Below are positions 46,836-55,987 of a DNA stretch of 64,000 bases, one piece after another. A program made the translations under genes and the position numbers. The DNA comes from Leptospira johnsonii (lineage in GTDB: Bacteria; Spirochaetota; Leptospiria; Leptospirales; Leptospiraceae). Numbering within the stretch: position 1 is the first letter of the stretch; the number at the start of each line of letters is the position of its first letter. The DNA is taken from contig NZ_BFAY01000011.1 in NCBI RefSeq assembly GCF_003112675.1, positions 62,001 through 126,000 on the forward strand, read 5' to 3'. A model generated the notes under the pieces. The model saw only the letters and a list, made by a program, of their open reading frames with translations. It had not been told where the DNA came from and ran no database searches.

Positions 46836-48691
46836 GGAAGAATTTCTCCGATATTGCGAACTGCTTCTTTCAATGAGGTTTTTGTATAAGGTTTTCGAAC
46901 CAGAGGAATAGTATTCGGAAGTTCTAAACTTTCTCTCCGGCTCGAAGAGGTAGCGATTATTTTTCCTGAACCGAATCTTTCCAGTTCTTTTTTTAGATCT
47001 ATCCCCTTAGAATTCGCAAGTTGGAGATCCAACAACACGAAAGAAATTTCTGGATCACCTGAGAAAAATTTTGCCAATCGTTTCATATCCGAACTCACAT
47101 GTGGCTCGTAACCCAGTTCTCTTAAATATACACAGGCCAATTCAGCAGTTTCTCGATTTTCTTCCATGACCAAAGTTTTCTTTTTGGTCGTGAGAACTTC
47201 TTCACTTTTGTCCTGTTCATGCACCGGCAAGAATATTAGAAAACTTGAACCATATTCAGGTGCTGTGATCACTTTTAAAAAACCGTTCGATTGTTTTACA
47301 AAACCGTAAACCATGGTCAATCCCAAACCTGTTCCCTTTCCTCCGCCCTTGGTCGAAAAAAAAGGATCAAAAATACGAGCCTTAGTAATATCGTCCATTC
47401 CTGTCCCTGTGTCGGTAACGGAGACCAGAAAGTAATCTTTTTCATCCAATCCTGAAATTTTAGGGCCTTTTGAGTCCCCATTTCGGACAAATCCCGTAGA
47501 AATAAATATTTTACCACCGTCCGGCATAGCATCTCTTGCATTCAACGCAAGATTGAGAATAGCATTCTCGAGTCCGGTCTTTTCTATGTCGCAAACCGCC
47601 TTCTCGTCGGCGATCTCGTATTCTATTTCTATTTTTTCGGTCCGGATACGATCCAAAATGGGAACAAAGTCCCTCAATACCCGGTTTACGTCACATGCTT
47701 CTGGATTCAAAGCCTGCTTTCTGGAAAAAGCAAGAAGTCTTTTATTAATCTCGACCCCTCTTTGTATGGCGTCTTGTGCAGACCTGACCCTTTTCATCAG
47801 ATCTTCAGAATCTTTCAACTTCATTTCGAGAAGATCCAGATTTGCTAATATTACATTTAATAAATTATTAAAGTCATGGGCCATTCCTCCTGCAAGCTGT
47901 CCCACTGCTTCCATCTTTTGCGAATGCCTGATCCTTTCTTCAGAATTTCGTCTTTCGGTAATATCTCTTTCAATTCCCATCAAATGAGTAACAATACCTT
48001 GCTCGTTCACGATAGGAAAGATATCCATCTCAATCCAATATTCTTTTCCGTCCTTATCGTAATTGATGATCTCTTCGAAACATGGCTTTGCTTCCGAGAT
48101 CGCCTTTCGGATACGATCCAGTACAACTCTATCCGTTTTAGGGCCTTGCAGGATCCTAGGAGTTTTTCCTAATACTTCTTCTCTTTTATAACCTGTCAGC
48201 CTTTCAAAAGCTCCGTTAACATATACTATCCTAGGGCCGGGATCATCTATAGGAGAAGCTTCCGTGATCAGAAAAATATCTTTGGATCTTTCAATCCCTA
48301 TCTTGAGAAGATTTAGATTCTCTTCCGTCATCCTAGCTTGCAACACGAGACGTAAAGAACGATCTAGAAGATCTGAACTCACGTTTTCTTTAAGCAAAAG
48401 ATCTGCGAGGACGATCTTAGAATTTTTAAGAACTTCTTTATTTTCAGGATTTTCAGCAATGGCGATCAGAGGAAGACGGATCTGGGACTTCTCCAGAACC
48501 TCTAAACTTTTTTGAGGATTATATTGGAATAGTATAACGTCAAAGAACTCTGTCTTGGTCTTATCTAAAGCCTCTTGAAAATCCAAGGCTCTAGTGCAGT
48601 TGGGAGTAAAGGATTCGATACCTCCCAATAGGGTCCGGATCCACTTGTATTCTTCTTCCCTATCTTCTATAATTAAAATATTGAACCGCAT
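46832..48691 (-). CDS. Hybrid histidine kinase: degenerate REC, PAS, HisKA, HATPase, REC
   Basis: 619 residues. The N-terminal receiver-like domain (FNILIIEDREEEYKWIR) lacks its Asp (VILFQYNPQKS). It is followed by a PAS/PAC pair (GYKREEVLGKTPRILQGP, EIINYDKDGKEYWIEMDIFPI), HisKA with GGMAHDFNNLL, an HATPase (LILNLALNARDAMPDGG-type box, GKGTGLGLTMVYGFV), and a C-terminal receiver with VLLDLQL, whose Asp is present. The nearby EAL regulator is its likely partner. The second kinase in this operon has the same HisKA/HATPase pair, so the two are paralogues. Confidence 0.9.
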   Translation of the reverse strand: MRFNILIIEDREEEYKWIRTLLGGIESFTPNCTRALDFQEALDKTKTEFFDVILFQYNPQKSLEVLEKSQIRLPLIAIAENPENKEVLKNSKIVLADLLLKENVSSDLLDRSLRLVLQARMTEENLNLLKIGIERSKDIFLITEASPIDDPGPRIVYVNGAFERLTGYKREEVLGKTPRILQGPKTDRVVLDRIRKAISEAKPCFEEIINYDKDGKEYWIEMDIFPIVNEQGIVTHLMGIERDITERRNSEERIRHSQKMEAVGQLAGGMAHDFNNLLNVILANLDLLEMKLKDSEDLMKRVRSAQDAIQRGVEINKRLLAFSRKQALNPEACDVNRVLRDFVPILDRIRTEKIEIEYEIADEKAVCDIEKTGLENAILNLALNARDAMPDGGKIFISTGFVRNGDSKGPKISGLDEKDYFLVSVTDTGTGMDDITKARIFDPFFSTKGGGKGTGLGLTMVYGFVKQSNGFLKVITAPEYGSSFLIFLPVHEQDKSEEVLTTKKKTLVMEENRETAELACVYLRELGYEPHVSSDMKRLAKFFSGDPEISFVLLDLQLANSKGIDLKKELERFGSGKIIATSSSRRESLELPNTIPLVRKPYTKTSLKEAVRNIGEILP

Positions 48692-48799
48692 CAGGCATTG
48701 GACGAAAAAAACAAAGCGTTTAACCCGCGTTTCTCTTCCTAAAAAAAATCCGATCTGAATATTTTTAGCTATCAGAAATCCATATAGAGCATAAGCCTA

Positions 48800-50884
48800 A
48801 TGAAATTTCTTAGCAGGAAGATCCGGATTTTGGGCAAGAATAGAATACCGCAATGGTTCTTAGGATCTATACTATTCTTCATTTTTTTAGGCTGCCAACC
48901 TGGAAAGGAAAACCCAAAAGTTGTAAAAGGGATCTTGGATCTAAGGCAATGGAATTTCCAAACGGACGGCAATATCCATCTAGATGGAGACTGGGAATTT
49001 TATTGGAATGAGCTTCTTTCCGACACCAAATCTAAAGAGCAAGCAATCCCTTCTTATATAAAGGTACCTGCAAAATGGGACAAAGGACGTAACGTCACTC
49101 ATAAGTATCCCAGCCACGGTTACGCAAGTTATAGGGCAAAAGTATTATTGCCCGAAGCAAATACTCAACTTAGTCTTAAGATCTCTTCTATTAGCTCTTC
49201 GTATACATTGTTTGTAAATGGAAAAGAGATTTCCAGAGCTGGAAACGTAGGGAAAGAAGAATCTGAATATTCTCCAGGTTACAAACCTGGGGTTTTTAGT
49301 TTTATCTCCGACAAACCTGAATTAGAGATCCTTATCCACGTTTCGAATTATAAATACTCCAACGGAGCCGGGATCTGGAATCCGATCCAATTAGGAAACA
49401 CTTCTGATATACAACAGGTTTCTTTAAGAGCAACCATGTTGGATTCCATCACATTCGGGACCTTGTTCGTGATGTCTTTATATCATTTTACGTTCTATTT
49501 AATGAGAAGAAGGGACGCTTCCGCCTTATTCTTTGCAGTGCTCTGCTTGTGTATCGCGCTTAGAGTCTCTTTTTACGGAGAAAGGATCTTTTATAATGTA
49601 TTTCCTCTTTTTCAGAACTACGAGTTCTCGGTAAGAGGAGAGATCCTATTCTTATTTTTACTTTTGCCAGGGACAATATTATATGTCCAATCCGTATTCA
49701 AGGAGCATTTCAAAAAGGACAAAGTATTCAATATTATATTTTATTTAAGTATTCCTCTTGTTTTCTTTGCGGCTTTCTTTCCTACAAAATTTTATACTAT
49801 GTCCTTCTTCATCAATTCTTTGGAAATAATGATGTTAGGAATTTTAACTTACCTATTTTTCAGATTGGCATTCATGTCTGCAAAAGGAGTAGAAGGGGCC
49901 AGAATTTGCTTTTTCAGTCTGGTAGTAAATCTGATCACAGTAGCGAACGATATTCTATATCTGAATAAATTTATAGATTCTTTTTACTTAGTTCCCTACG
50001 GCGTCCTGGCACTTGTCCTTTCCCAATGTGTATTACTAGCGTCCAGATTTTCTAAAGGTTTCGTACTTGCAGAAGATCTGGGAGAAGAACTCAAAAAACT
50101 AAATATAAACCTCGAGCAGATCGTAGTAGAAAGAACTGAAAATTTAAACGAGTCTTTGAAACTTTTAAGAGGAGATCTTTCTCTCGCTAAAAAGTTACAG
50201 CAGAAGACCTTACCTACTCTCAATCTAAACGGCAAGAATGTGTCTATCCATCCGTATTATCTTCCTATGTCGGAAATTGGAGGAGACTACTATGATATTT
50301 TCGAACTGGAACCAGGATATTTTCGTTTGTTCTTGGTCGATGCGACAGGCCACGGAGTTCAGGCTGCACTTCTTACAATGGCGATCAAGGCCGAGTTCGA
50401 AAGTATTAAATTCGTCAAAGACCAGCCTTCTCGTATATTAGAATTATTAAATGCGTCTTGTTGCCAGAAATACAGAAGTATCAATATCATTTTTTCCGCG
50501 GTTTTAGCTGATATAGATCTAAACAATAAGGTTCTGTATTACTCTTCGGCGGGGCATCCTCCTCAGGTCTTAAAACAAAAACAGGAAGGTGCGGATTATC
50601 TGTATTCCAGAGGACCGATCATAGGTCTGAAAAAAGAAGCTACGTATAAAAATGTGACTGTGCCCCTTCTTCCTGGGAACAGGATCTTTTTCTTTTCGGA
50701 TGGGATTTTCGAGGAGTTCGATCAGGAAAAAAAGGAATTCGGAGAAAGCAGGGTACTATCCATTTTAAGCAGAAATACAGGTATCCAAGAAGTAGCGGAA
50801 GATTTGATCTCGGAACTTAAGATTTTTGTGGGTCCGAGAGGTTTCCAAGATGACGTCACTTTACTAGCGGTCGAAGTTCATTAG
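48800..50884 (+). CDS. 7TMR-DISM sensor with SpoIIE (PP2C) phosphatase
   Basis: 694 residues. An N-terminal signal with a possible lipobox (FIFLGCQP), an extracytoplasmic DISMED2-type beta domain (RQWNFQTDGNIHLDGDWEFY, residues ~55-210), a 7TM region (~215-420), a short coiled coil (LNINLEQIVVERTENLNESL), and a SpoIIE/PP2C phosphatase with GGDYYDIF, VDATGHGVQAA and FSDGIFEEFD. It presumably controls a Ser/Thr phosphorylation switch such as an anti-sigma antagonist. It is divergent from the kinase operon. Confidence 0.9.
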   Translation: MKFLSRKIRILGKNRIPQWFLGSILFFIFLGCQPGKENPKVVKGILDLRQWNFQTDGNIHLDGDWEFYWNELLSDTKSKEQAIPSYIKVPAKWDKGRNVTHKYPSHGYASYRAKVLLPEANTQLSLKISSISSSYTLFVNGKEISRAGNVGKEESEYSPGYKPGVFSFISDKPELEILIHVSNYKYSNGAGIWNPIQLGNTSDIQQVSLRATMLDSITFGTLFVMSLYHFTFYLMRRRDASALFFAVLCLCIALRVSFYGERIFYNVFPLFQNYEFSVRGEILFLFLLLPGTILYVQSVFKEHFKKDKVFNIIFYLSIPLVFFAAFFPTKFYTMSFFINSLEIMMLGILTYLFFRLAFMSAKGVEGARICFFSLVVNLITVANDILYLNKFIDSFYLVPYGVLALVLSQCVLLASRFSKGFVLAEDLGEELKKLNINLEQIVVERTENLNESLKLLRGDLSLAKKLQQKTLPTLNLNGKNVSIHPYYLPMSEIGGDYYDIFELEPGYFRLFLVDATGHGVQAALLTMAIKAEFESIKFVKDQPSRILELLNASCCQKYRSINIIFSAVLADIDLNNKVLYYSSAGHPPQVLKQKQEGADYLYSRGPIIGLKKEATYKNVTVPLLPGNRIFFFSDGIFEEFDQEKKEFGESRVLSILSRNTGIQEVAEDLISELKIFVGPRGFQDDVTLLAVEVH

Positions 50885-50904
50885 AATTTTCGTGAATGTG
50901 CCAG

Positions 50905-50936
50905 GACGAATCGATTTTTTCGTCGTTATTTTTCGC
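50905..50936 (+). terminator. Probable terminator after the SpoIIE gene
   Basis: GACGAA (50905-50910) pairs with TTCGTC (50919-50924), 8-nt loop, followed by GTTATTTTTCG. It is 20 nt past the stop. The stem is short, so strength is moderate. Confidence 0.5.
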
Positions 50937-50950
50937 AATATTCGGATTAG

Positions 50951-51502
50951 ATGGAAAAATCCGGTATGTCTCGGTCATTTTATTCTCTCTTAGTTCTATT
51001 TTGTATTATAGTACAGTTCAATTGTGGGACTGTTCTTTTGCTCATGCAAAACTTTGATCCTTCTCAAAAAGAGGACGCCAGTTCCCTATTACTACTTCTA
51101 GGTGCAGCAAATCATTTCGGCAAACCTTACATAGAAATCTCTCCAAGCAGTTTAACACTTGTTGCACCTACTCCATCCGATCCAAGTACGGGTTCTTACT
51201 TAGCGAGGGTCCGTAATATACCAGATTCCTGGTACCAAGACGAATTCACCTTCGATCTCGAAGTAAATGGATGTTCCGGCTATATAGGTTCTCTCAACGG
51301 CTCGGGAGGCCTTCCTGCCACTATATCGTTCACTTCGGGAGATCAATATTCTATTTCTATGGATTTAGTAGGATTCGGGGATGGAGGAGGAATTACTCAA
51401 GTCTGTTCTTTGAGCCATACTGTTACCCTCAGTTCCGGAACGGATATACAAACCGGGACCGATGCAGGTAGCATCTTACTTACCATTCCTCCTATGTTCT
51501 AA
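50951..51502 (+). CDS. Putative lipoprotein, unknown function
   Basis: 183 residues. Hydrophobic N-terminus with a lipobox candidate (IVQFNCGT), then a beta-rich, Ser/Gly-rich mature part with two Cys (NGCSGYIG and TQVCSLSH) that could form a disulfide. This resembles secreted beta-sandwich proteins, but no family is recognised. An internal ATG at 50966 is an alternative start. Confidence 0.55.
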   Translation: MEKSGMSRSFYSLLVLFCIIVQFNCGTVLLLMQNFDPSQKEDASSLLLLLGAANHFGKPYIEISPSSLTLVAPTPSDPSTGSYLARVRNIPDSWYQDEFTFDLEVNGCSGYIGSLNGSGGLPATISFTSGDQYSISMDLVGFGDGGGITQVCSLSHTVTLSSGTDIQTGTDAGSILLTIPPMF

Positions 51503-51596
51503 AATAGAATTATATAAACATAATATACATTTATATAATTCACTAATTTTTTCTATTTACTGCCCGGTCCGAGCATCGCGAGGAATCGCCCGAATC

Positions 51597-52835
51597 TTAT
51601 TCCTTAATTTTAAAAGAAGAAACAGGCAAGGAATACAGTCCCCTAGAAGTTTTATCGAAGGACGGAAAATACACTCTGTCCTCAAAAGGGATCGAAACTG
51701 AAATATCCTTAATCTTAGAACCGTCATGCATAGAATAATAAAGAGGTTTTTTTGCACTCGAATCAATCACAAGTATTCCAGTAGTATGAGAGATGGGCAG
51801 GATTTTCTGAGGCAACGATAGGATTATCTTTTTAAGCCAAGGGTTCTTATGTATAAAATTGACAAGCCCGGATCTTTTTTTGATGATCCCGGTCCAGATC
51901 CTTCCGTCTTTATCTCTCTCTAATCCATCCGCGAGGCCTGGAAGATTTTCGAATAATACTTCCGAACTTCCTTGGTTCTTTCCTGTGAGAAAGGCACGGA
52001 TGATCCTAAACTTAGTGGTTTCCGTAAATACTACAGACTCTTCCTTTCCATCCGGACTCTTTTCGATCAGAATTCCATCCACAAAGGTAAAGCCGCTTAA
52101 CGCAAGTGAGACTGTGTTTTTTTGCCTGTCCAATACCCACAGCTTTCCATGTGGATAAAGTCCGATTGCTTCCGGAACAGCGCCGCTTCCCATGGCCGCA
52201 TCGACTCTTTCAAAAGGTTCGGTGATATAGATACGATTTCCATCCTCGGATACTGCCAGATCATTACATAAGGAGAACGGTCTTGAATTGGAAGAATTCA
52301 GATCTGTAAGGGAAAAGTTAGGCATCTCTGAAAAAGAATACACTTTTTCGAATTCTTCTTTTTCTAATTTAGGAAGATCTAAAATGATCGGATCTATCTT
52401 TTTAGTTTCAATATCTACTTCGTAGAGCCCCACTCTATTTTTTTCTTCATAGGCCTCTCCTCCAAGCCTGGAGGCACAGACTAGAATTTTATCCTTGCTA
52501 TGATCTGAATATTGCATCCCTGCAGGATTGACAGGTGGTTTCACCCATTGTTCCGCCTTTCCCGTTCTTAAATTCAATCTCCAGATCCATCCGTCCATTC
52601 CAGACGCATATCCGAATCCTTTGGCACGATCGAAAACTAGATCGTCGTGGCCAGGAAGATCCTTCATCTCAACTTTGAGATCATTTGAGAATGGATCCTG
52701 TTTATCCTGTACTTCTAAAATAGAAGAAGGGACTTCTCCCAATTTGTATGCTTCTCCTATCTTAATTCCAGAAGGATTACAAGCAATTAGGAAAAATAGA
52801 GCTATAAATATTAGTATTTTATGATTTAATTTCAT
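51597..52835 (-). CDS. SMP-30/strictosidine synthase-like lipoprotein
   Basis: 412 residues with lipobox (FFLIACNP, Cys ~19) and a predicted six-bladed beta-propeller: repeats such as DLVFDRAKGFGYASGMDGWIWRL, CNDLAVSEDGNRIYITEP and GLADGLERDKDGRIWTG are typical of SMP-30/gluconolactonase and strictosidine synthase families. Members hydrolyse lactones or bind small organics; the substrate is unknown. It follows an M24 peptidase by a 4-nt ATGA overlap, so the two are coupled. Confidence 0.75.
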   Translation of the reverse strand: MKLNHKILIFIALFFLIACNPSGIKIGEAYKLGEVPSSILEVQDKQDPFSNDLKVEMKDLPGHDDLVFDRAKGFGYASGMDGWIWRLNLRTGKAEQWVKPPVNPAGMQYSDHSKDKILVCASRLGGEAYEEKNRVGLYEVDIETKKIDPIILDLPKLEKEEFEKVYSFSEMPNFSLTDLNSSNSRPFSLCNDLAVSEDGNRIYITEPFERVDAAMGSGAVPEAIGLYPHGKLWVLDRQKNTVSLALSGFTFVDGILIEKSPDGKEESVVFTETTKFRIIRAFLTGKNQGSSEVLFENLPGLADGLERDKDGRIWTGIIKKRSGLVNFIHKNPWLKKIILSLPQKILPISHTTGILVIDSSAKKPLYYSMHDGSKIKDISVSIPFEDRVYFPSFDKTSRGLYSLPVSSFKIKE

Positions 52836-53719
52836 ACTGCTTCCAATAATTTCCCGTATTTTTTTACATGCGGAACTTCTTCGTCCAGCCAGTATGCCTT
52901 ATCTTTTTCCACCACAAGGATCTCTTCAAATTTAAAACCGGTTTTTCCCTTTCCTAAATGTGGTTCTATCGCCCAAAGCCCTGTCTTCTCTCCTTCATGA
53001 TCCGGAGTCAAAAGTTCTGGAAGTACCTTATGACTTAGGAATTCGATAGATCCCTGTAGACTGAACCAACTTGCAAAACTGATTGGCAATATAGGAAAAG
53101 AAATATTAGGCAAATGAACTTTATATACTCTATGTCCTAGAACTGCAAACGGATACAAAGAGTGCACATTATCAAATCCATTCTGTTTAGAATCCTGGTC
53201 TATCTTATGCCAGATCTCTGAAGAGCTCATGGAAGAGGAAAATAGTTTAGGAAGTTCGGCCCTGAGTTTTAATAGATATCTCATCCCATTGTCCAACTCT
53301 GTATTTTTAGTTAAAGAAGAAGAATATCCAATGTCCCCGATATAACCGTCCACGACGGGAGACACATCTAAGATAAAGGATTCGTTTGCTTGTAATCTTC
53401 TTTTGCTCGGATGGAATTGAGTGAATCTTTTGTATCCGTCAAATCTTGCATGTTCTCCGAACCAAGCAAATGGACGATGAAGGAATACTTTAACCCCGTG
53501 ATCTCTCAAGAATGTGTTCATTCGTTTTACTGCATGGAGCTCGGTCCAACCTTCTTGCATTTCCTTTTCTATTTCGGTAACACATTGGTAAGCCAATCTT
53601 TGTGCTTTTAAAAATCCTGCCTTTTCTTCTGGGTTAGGAGTATGAATGGATCCGGAATTGTATCTGGAAATTTTGGAGGAGAGTTTGGATAAAAATCCTT
53701 TTTGTCTTTCGATTGGCAT
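52832..53719 (-). CDS. M24 metallopeptidase (aminopeptidase P/methionine aminopeptidase-like)
   Basis: 295 residues. Pita-bread fold ligands are recognisable: Asp in SFILDVSPVVDGYIGD (two Asp), His in LGHRVYKVHLP, Glu in AIEPHLGKG and Glu in GFKFEEILVVE. The family removes N-terminal residues from peptides (X-Pro or Met) or has lost activity. The N-terminal extension of residues 1-40 has no signal. It is coupled to the downstream propeller lipoprotein, which is unusual. Confidence 0.8.
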   Translation of the reverse strand: MPIERQKGFLSKLSSKISRYNSGSIHTPNPEEKAGFLKAQRLAYQCVTEIEKEMQEGWTELHAVKRMNTFLRDHGVKVFLHRPFAWFGEHARFDGYKRFTQFHPSKRRLQANESFILDVSPVVDGYIGDIGYSSSLTKNTELDNGMRYLLKLRAELPKLFSSSMSSSEIWHKIDQDSKQNGFDNVHSLYPFAVLGHRVYKVHLPNISFPILPISFASWFSLQGSIEFLSHKVLPELLTPDHEGEKTGLWAIEPHLGKGKTGFKFEEILVVEKDKAYWLDEEVPHVKKYGKLLEAV

Positions 53720-53804
53720 ATACTTTCCCTAAGTCAAGATAAGAGAAGAGTAACAGAGAGAGGACAGTTCTGCTTGAATGATTCCGGTATTGGGTAAATT
53801 TTAA

Positions 53805-54599
53805 TTAGATCAGATCACCAGATTCGCAAAAACGAACTTCGATCGATTTTAGGTGTCCGAAGAATAGAGAAGGCACAAATCCAAAATTTTCCTTAAACGT
53901 CCGAGTAAAATGAGCAGAGTCGGAGAACCCAGCAGAATGTGCCGCTTCCGTAAGGCTCTTTCCTTCTTTCAAAAGTTTTGTCGCTTCTAAGATCCGGACC
54001 CATAACAAATACCTACGCATCGGGATCCCTAGATTTTCCTTAAAGAGTCGAATAAGTCTGTCTTCCGAGACAGAAAAATTTTTACCTATCTCTTTCATTC
54101 TAATACTGTCGGGCATTTCCTTACGGATCATATCTGCTATCTGGACGATCCTTTCATCCATCCCCTTCTCCAATTTTTGGAAAGGATAAACAGATCTAAG
54201 TAGATCCAAATGTAATTCCCAGGCGTCCAAGTCGTTTAATTTTCCGTAATATAACTCCCATAACCTTTCTATCAAAGGTAAGAAAGAGGAGATGTCCAAC
54301 TTCTTCACTTCTCCGACTTTAGCGAATTTTGAAATAGATGAATATTCGTAGGTCTCCGGATCGATGAGTAGGGCGATCATCTCGACCCCTGGAGAAACAG
54401 TTCTATGATATGTGTTTGGCCCTACCAAGGCCACGCGATACTCTTCCTTTCCTTTTTCAGTTTCTATACTGATATTACTTTTTAAGGAAATAGCCAAGGT
54501 AGCTGCATAGTGGGTATGGAAATCGGTCTGCATGGAATTTGTGGCAAACATCACACGGCCATTCCATAGATAGAGAATTCCTCTGCTTGTAAAATCCAT
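53805..54599 (-). CDS. AraC-family transcriptional regulator, cytoplasmic
   Basis: 264 residues with an N-terminal cupin-like sensor half (MFATNSMQTDFHTHYAATLAIS, Cys-free) and a C-terminal AraC helix-turn-helix pair (MKEIGKNFSVSEDRLIRLFKENLGIP, LTEAAHSAGFSDSAHFTRTFKENFG). It is divergent from nnrS, with the FNR-like box in between. It may control the surrounding anaerobic genes, but no target site is identified. Confidence 0.9.
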   Translation of the reverse strand: MDFTSRGILYLWNGRVMFATNSMQTDFHTHYAATLAISLKSNISIETEKGKEEYRVALVGPNTYHRTVSPGVEMIALLIDPETYEYSSISKFAKVGEVKKLDISSFLPLIERLWELYYGKLNDLDAWELHLDLLRSVYPFQKLEKGMDERIVQIADMIRKEMPDSIRMKEIGKNFSVSEDRLIRLFKENLGIPMRRYLLWVRILEATKLLKEGKSLTEAAHSAGFSDSAHFTRTFKENFGFVPSLFFGHLKSIEVRFCESGDLI

Positions 54600-54680
54600 A
54601 TAAGACTATAACTCTAATTCTTGCTTACAAGAAGCAAATACTCTTCCAATTGCGGCGACGGTTTATTCCAAACCAATTGA

Positions 54681-54700
54681 TCTTTGATCCAGATCAAAGA
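54681..54700. promoter_or_regulatory. Perfect FNR/DNR-type box between araC and nnrS
   Basis: TCTTTGAT-CCAG-ATCAAAGA is a perfect 8-4-8 palindrome holding the canonical TTGAT-N4-ATCAA core of Crp/FNR-family sites. It is centred at 54690.5, about 34 bp before the nnrS ATG. A TTATAA (-10-like) lies at 54717-54722, about 29 bp downstream of the centre, close to class II spacing. It could equally serve the divergent araC gene. Confidence 0.8.
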
Positions 54701-54723
54701 CAAAATAATGATCTGATTATAAA

Positions 54724-55911
54724 ATGGAAAGGATGAAATCTCTCCTGGATTTTCGCTCCGCTATCTGGTCAGTTGCTTTTCGCCCATTTTTTTTAGCGAG
54801 TTCCTTTCACGCGATATTTGCAGTTCTGATCTGGATCTTGATCCTGTTTTCCGTCATCCCTTCTCCCTTCTTAACTGGCGGAATTCAGATCCACTCCTAT
54901 GAAATGGTTTTCGGCTTTGGACGCGGAGCAATCATAGGATTCCTTTTTACTGCAGGCCAAAATTGGACAAAAAAAGTTCTCGCTAAAGAAGGTTATTTAG
55001 CGCTTCTATTCGGGCTCTGGTTTTTGGGTAGATTCGGATTCTTAGCTAGCCCCTATCTTTCTTATCTCGCACTTACCGCCGATCTATACTTAGATTTATT
55101 GGTTCTTTTTTATCTTGGTCCTCCTCTTTTTGCGAAAGGACAAGAACATAATCGTGTAGTTGTGATCACTTACTTTCTTCTCTTCTTACTTCATATACTG
55201 ACAGCATTTTCATTTTTAAATATTTTTCCGGAAGAATGGAGCCTGCATTTTATCCATCTTTCTCTTTTCGTAATACTACAATTCGTGATTTTGATCGGAG
55301 GAAGGATTATGCCTTTCTTCTCTTCGGCTGCCATACCAGGTTCGAATCCAAAGAGATTCTTAAAATTGGAAAGTATAATACGTTACGGAGGATTTCTATT
55401 CATAGTGATAGAAGCTTGCACCTATTGGCTCCCGATGATCGCTCCATTCGCAGGATTGTTTTGTCTCGCTTTCGGTATGTTGAATTATTCACGTTGGCTT
55501 TTCTGGGAACCTTGGAAATCCAAAAACGTACCCATTCTATGGATCTTACATTTCGGTTATTTCTGGTTGTGTTCCGGATTCTTAGCTTATGGACTTTCGC
55601 ATCTTGGATTCTTTCCAACTTCTTCTGCTTTCCATATCTTCACTGTAGGGGGAATAGGAGTTTTCATATACGGTATGATAACAAGAGTCTCTCTAGGTCA
55701 TACCGGTAGACCGATCAAAGCCTCGAGATCGATAATCCTCGGTTATATTTTGATCAACTTAGCGGTTATCGCTAGGGTATTTCTTCCTTTAATAAATAAG
55801 TATAAAGAAGCTTATCTGTTTTCCTCGATATTCTGGATAATCGCTTTTCTGATCTTTGCGATTAAATATTCTAAAATCTTAATAAGCCCTAGAACATTTA
55901 GCAATTCTTGA
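54724..55911 (+). CDS. nnrS: NnrS family nitric oxide stress membrane protein
   Basis: 395 residues, about twelve transmembrane helices. NnrS signatures are clear: SVAFRPFFLASSFHA at the N-terminus, the HSYEMVFGFGRGAIIGFLFTAGQNWT motif with the conserved His and Glu, and a late GGIGVFIYGMITRVSLGHTGRPI. NnrS proteins bind haem and copper and protect against nitrosative stress during anaerobic nitrogen-oxide respiration. An alternative start at 54733 would be near a predicted transcription start. A perfect FNR-like box lies upstream. It is followed by the fatty acid hydroxylase-like gene 76 nt later. Confidence 0.95.
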   Translation: MERMKSLLDFRSAIWSVAFRPFFLASSFHAIFAVLIWILILFSVIPSPFLTGGIQIHSYEMVFGFGRGAIIGFLFTAGQNWTKKVLAKEGYLALLFGLWFLGRFGFLASPYLSYLALTADLYLDLLVLFYLGPPLFAKGQEHNRVVVITYFLLFLLHILTAFSFLNIFPEEWSLHFIHLSLFVILQFVILIGGRIMPFFSSAAIPGSNPKRFLKLESIIRYGGFLFIVIEACTYWLPMIAPFAGLFCLAFGMLNYSRWLFWEPWKSKNVPILWILHFGYFWLCSGFLAYGLSHLGFFPTSSAFHIFTVGGIGVFIYGMITRVSLGHTGRPIKASRSIILGYILINLAVIARVFLPLINKYKEAYLFSSIFWIIAFLIFAIKYSKILISPRTFSNS

Positions 55912-55987
55912 GATTTCTCAGGTCTCTACCCCTAGATTTTCCGTTTGACCAACTTTCTTCTCATCGGCTCAATTCAAATGGGGTCCT

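Noticed and set aside
51462..51701. Plus-strand frame between convergent genes
   Set aside because: No start signal, no family, and it overlaps the end of the SMP-30-like gene.
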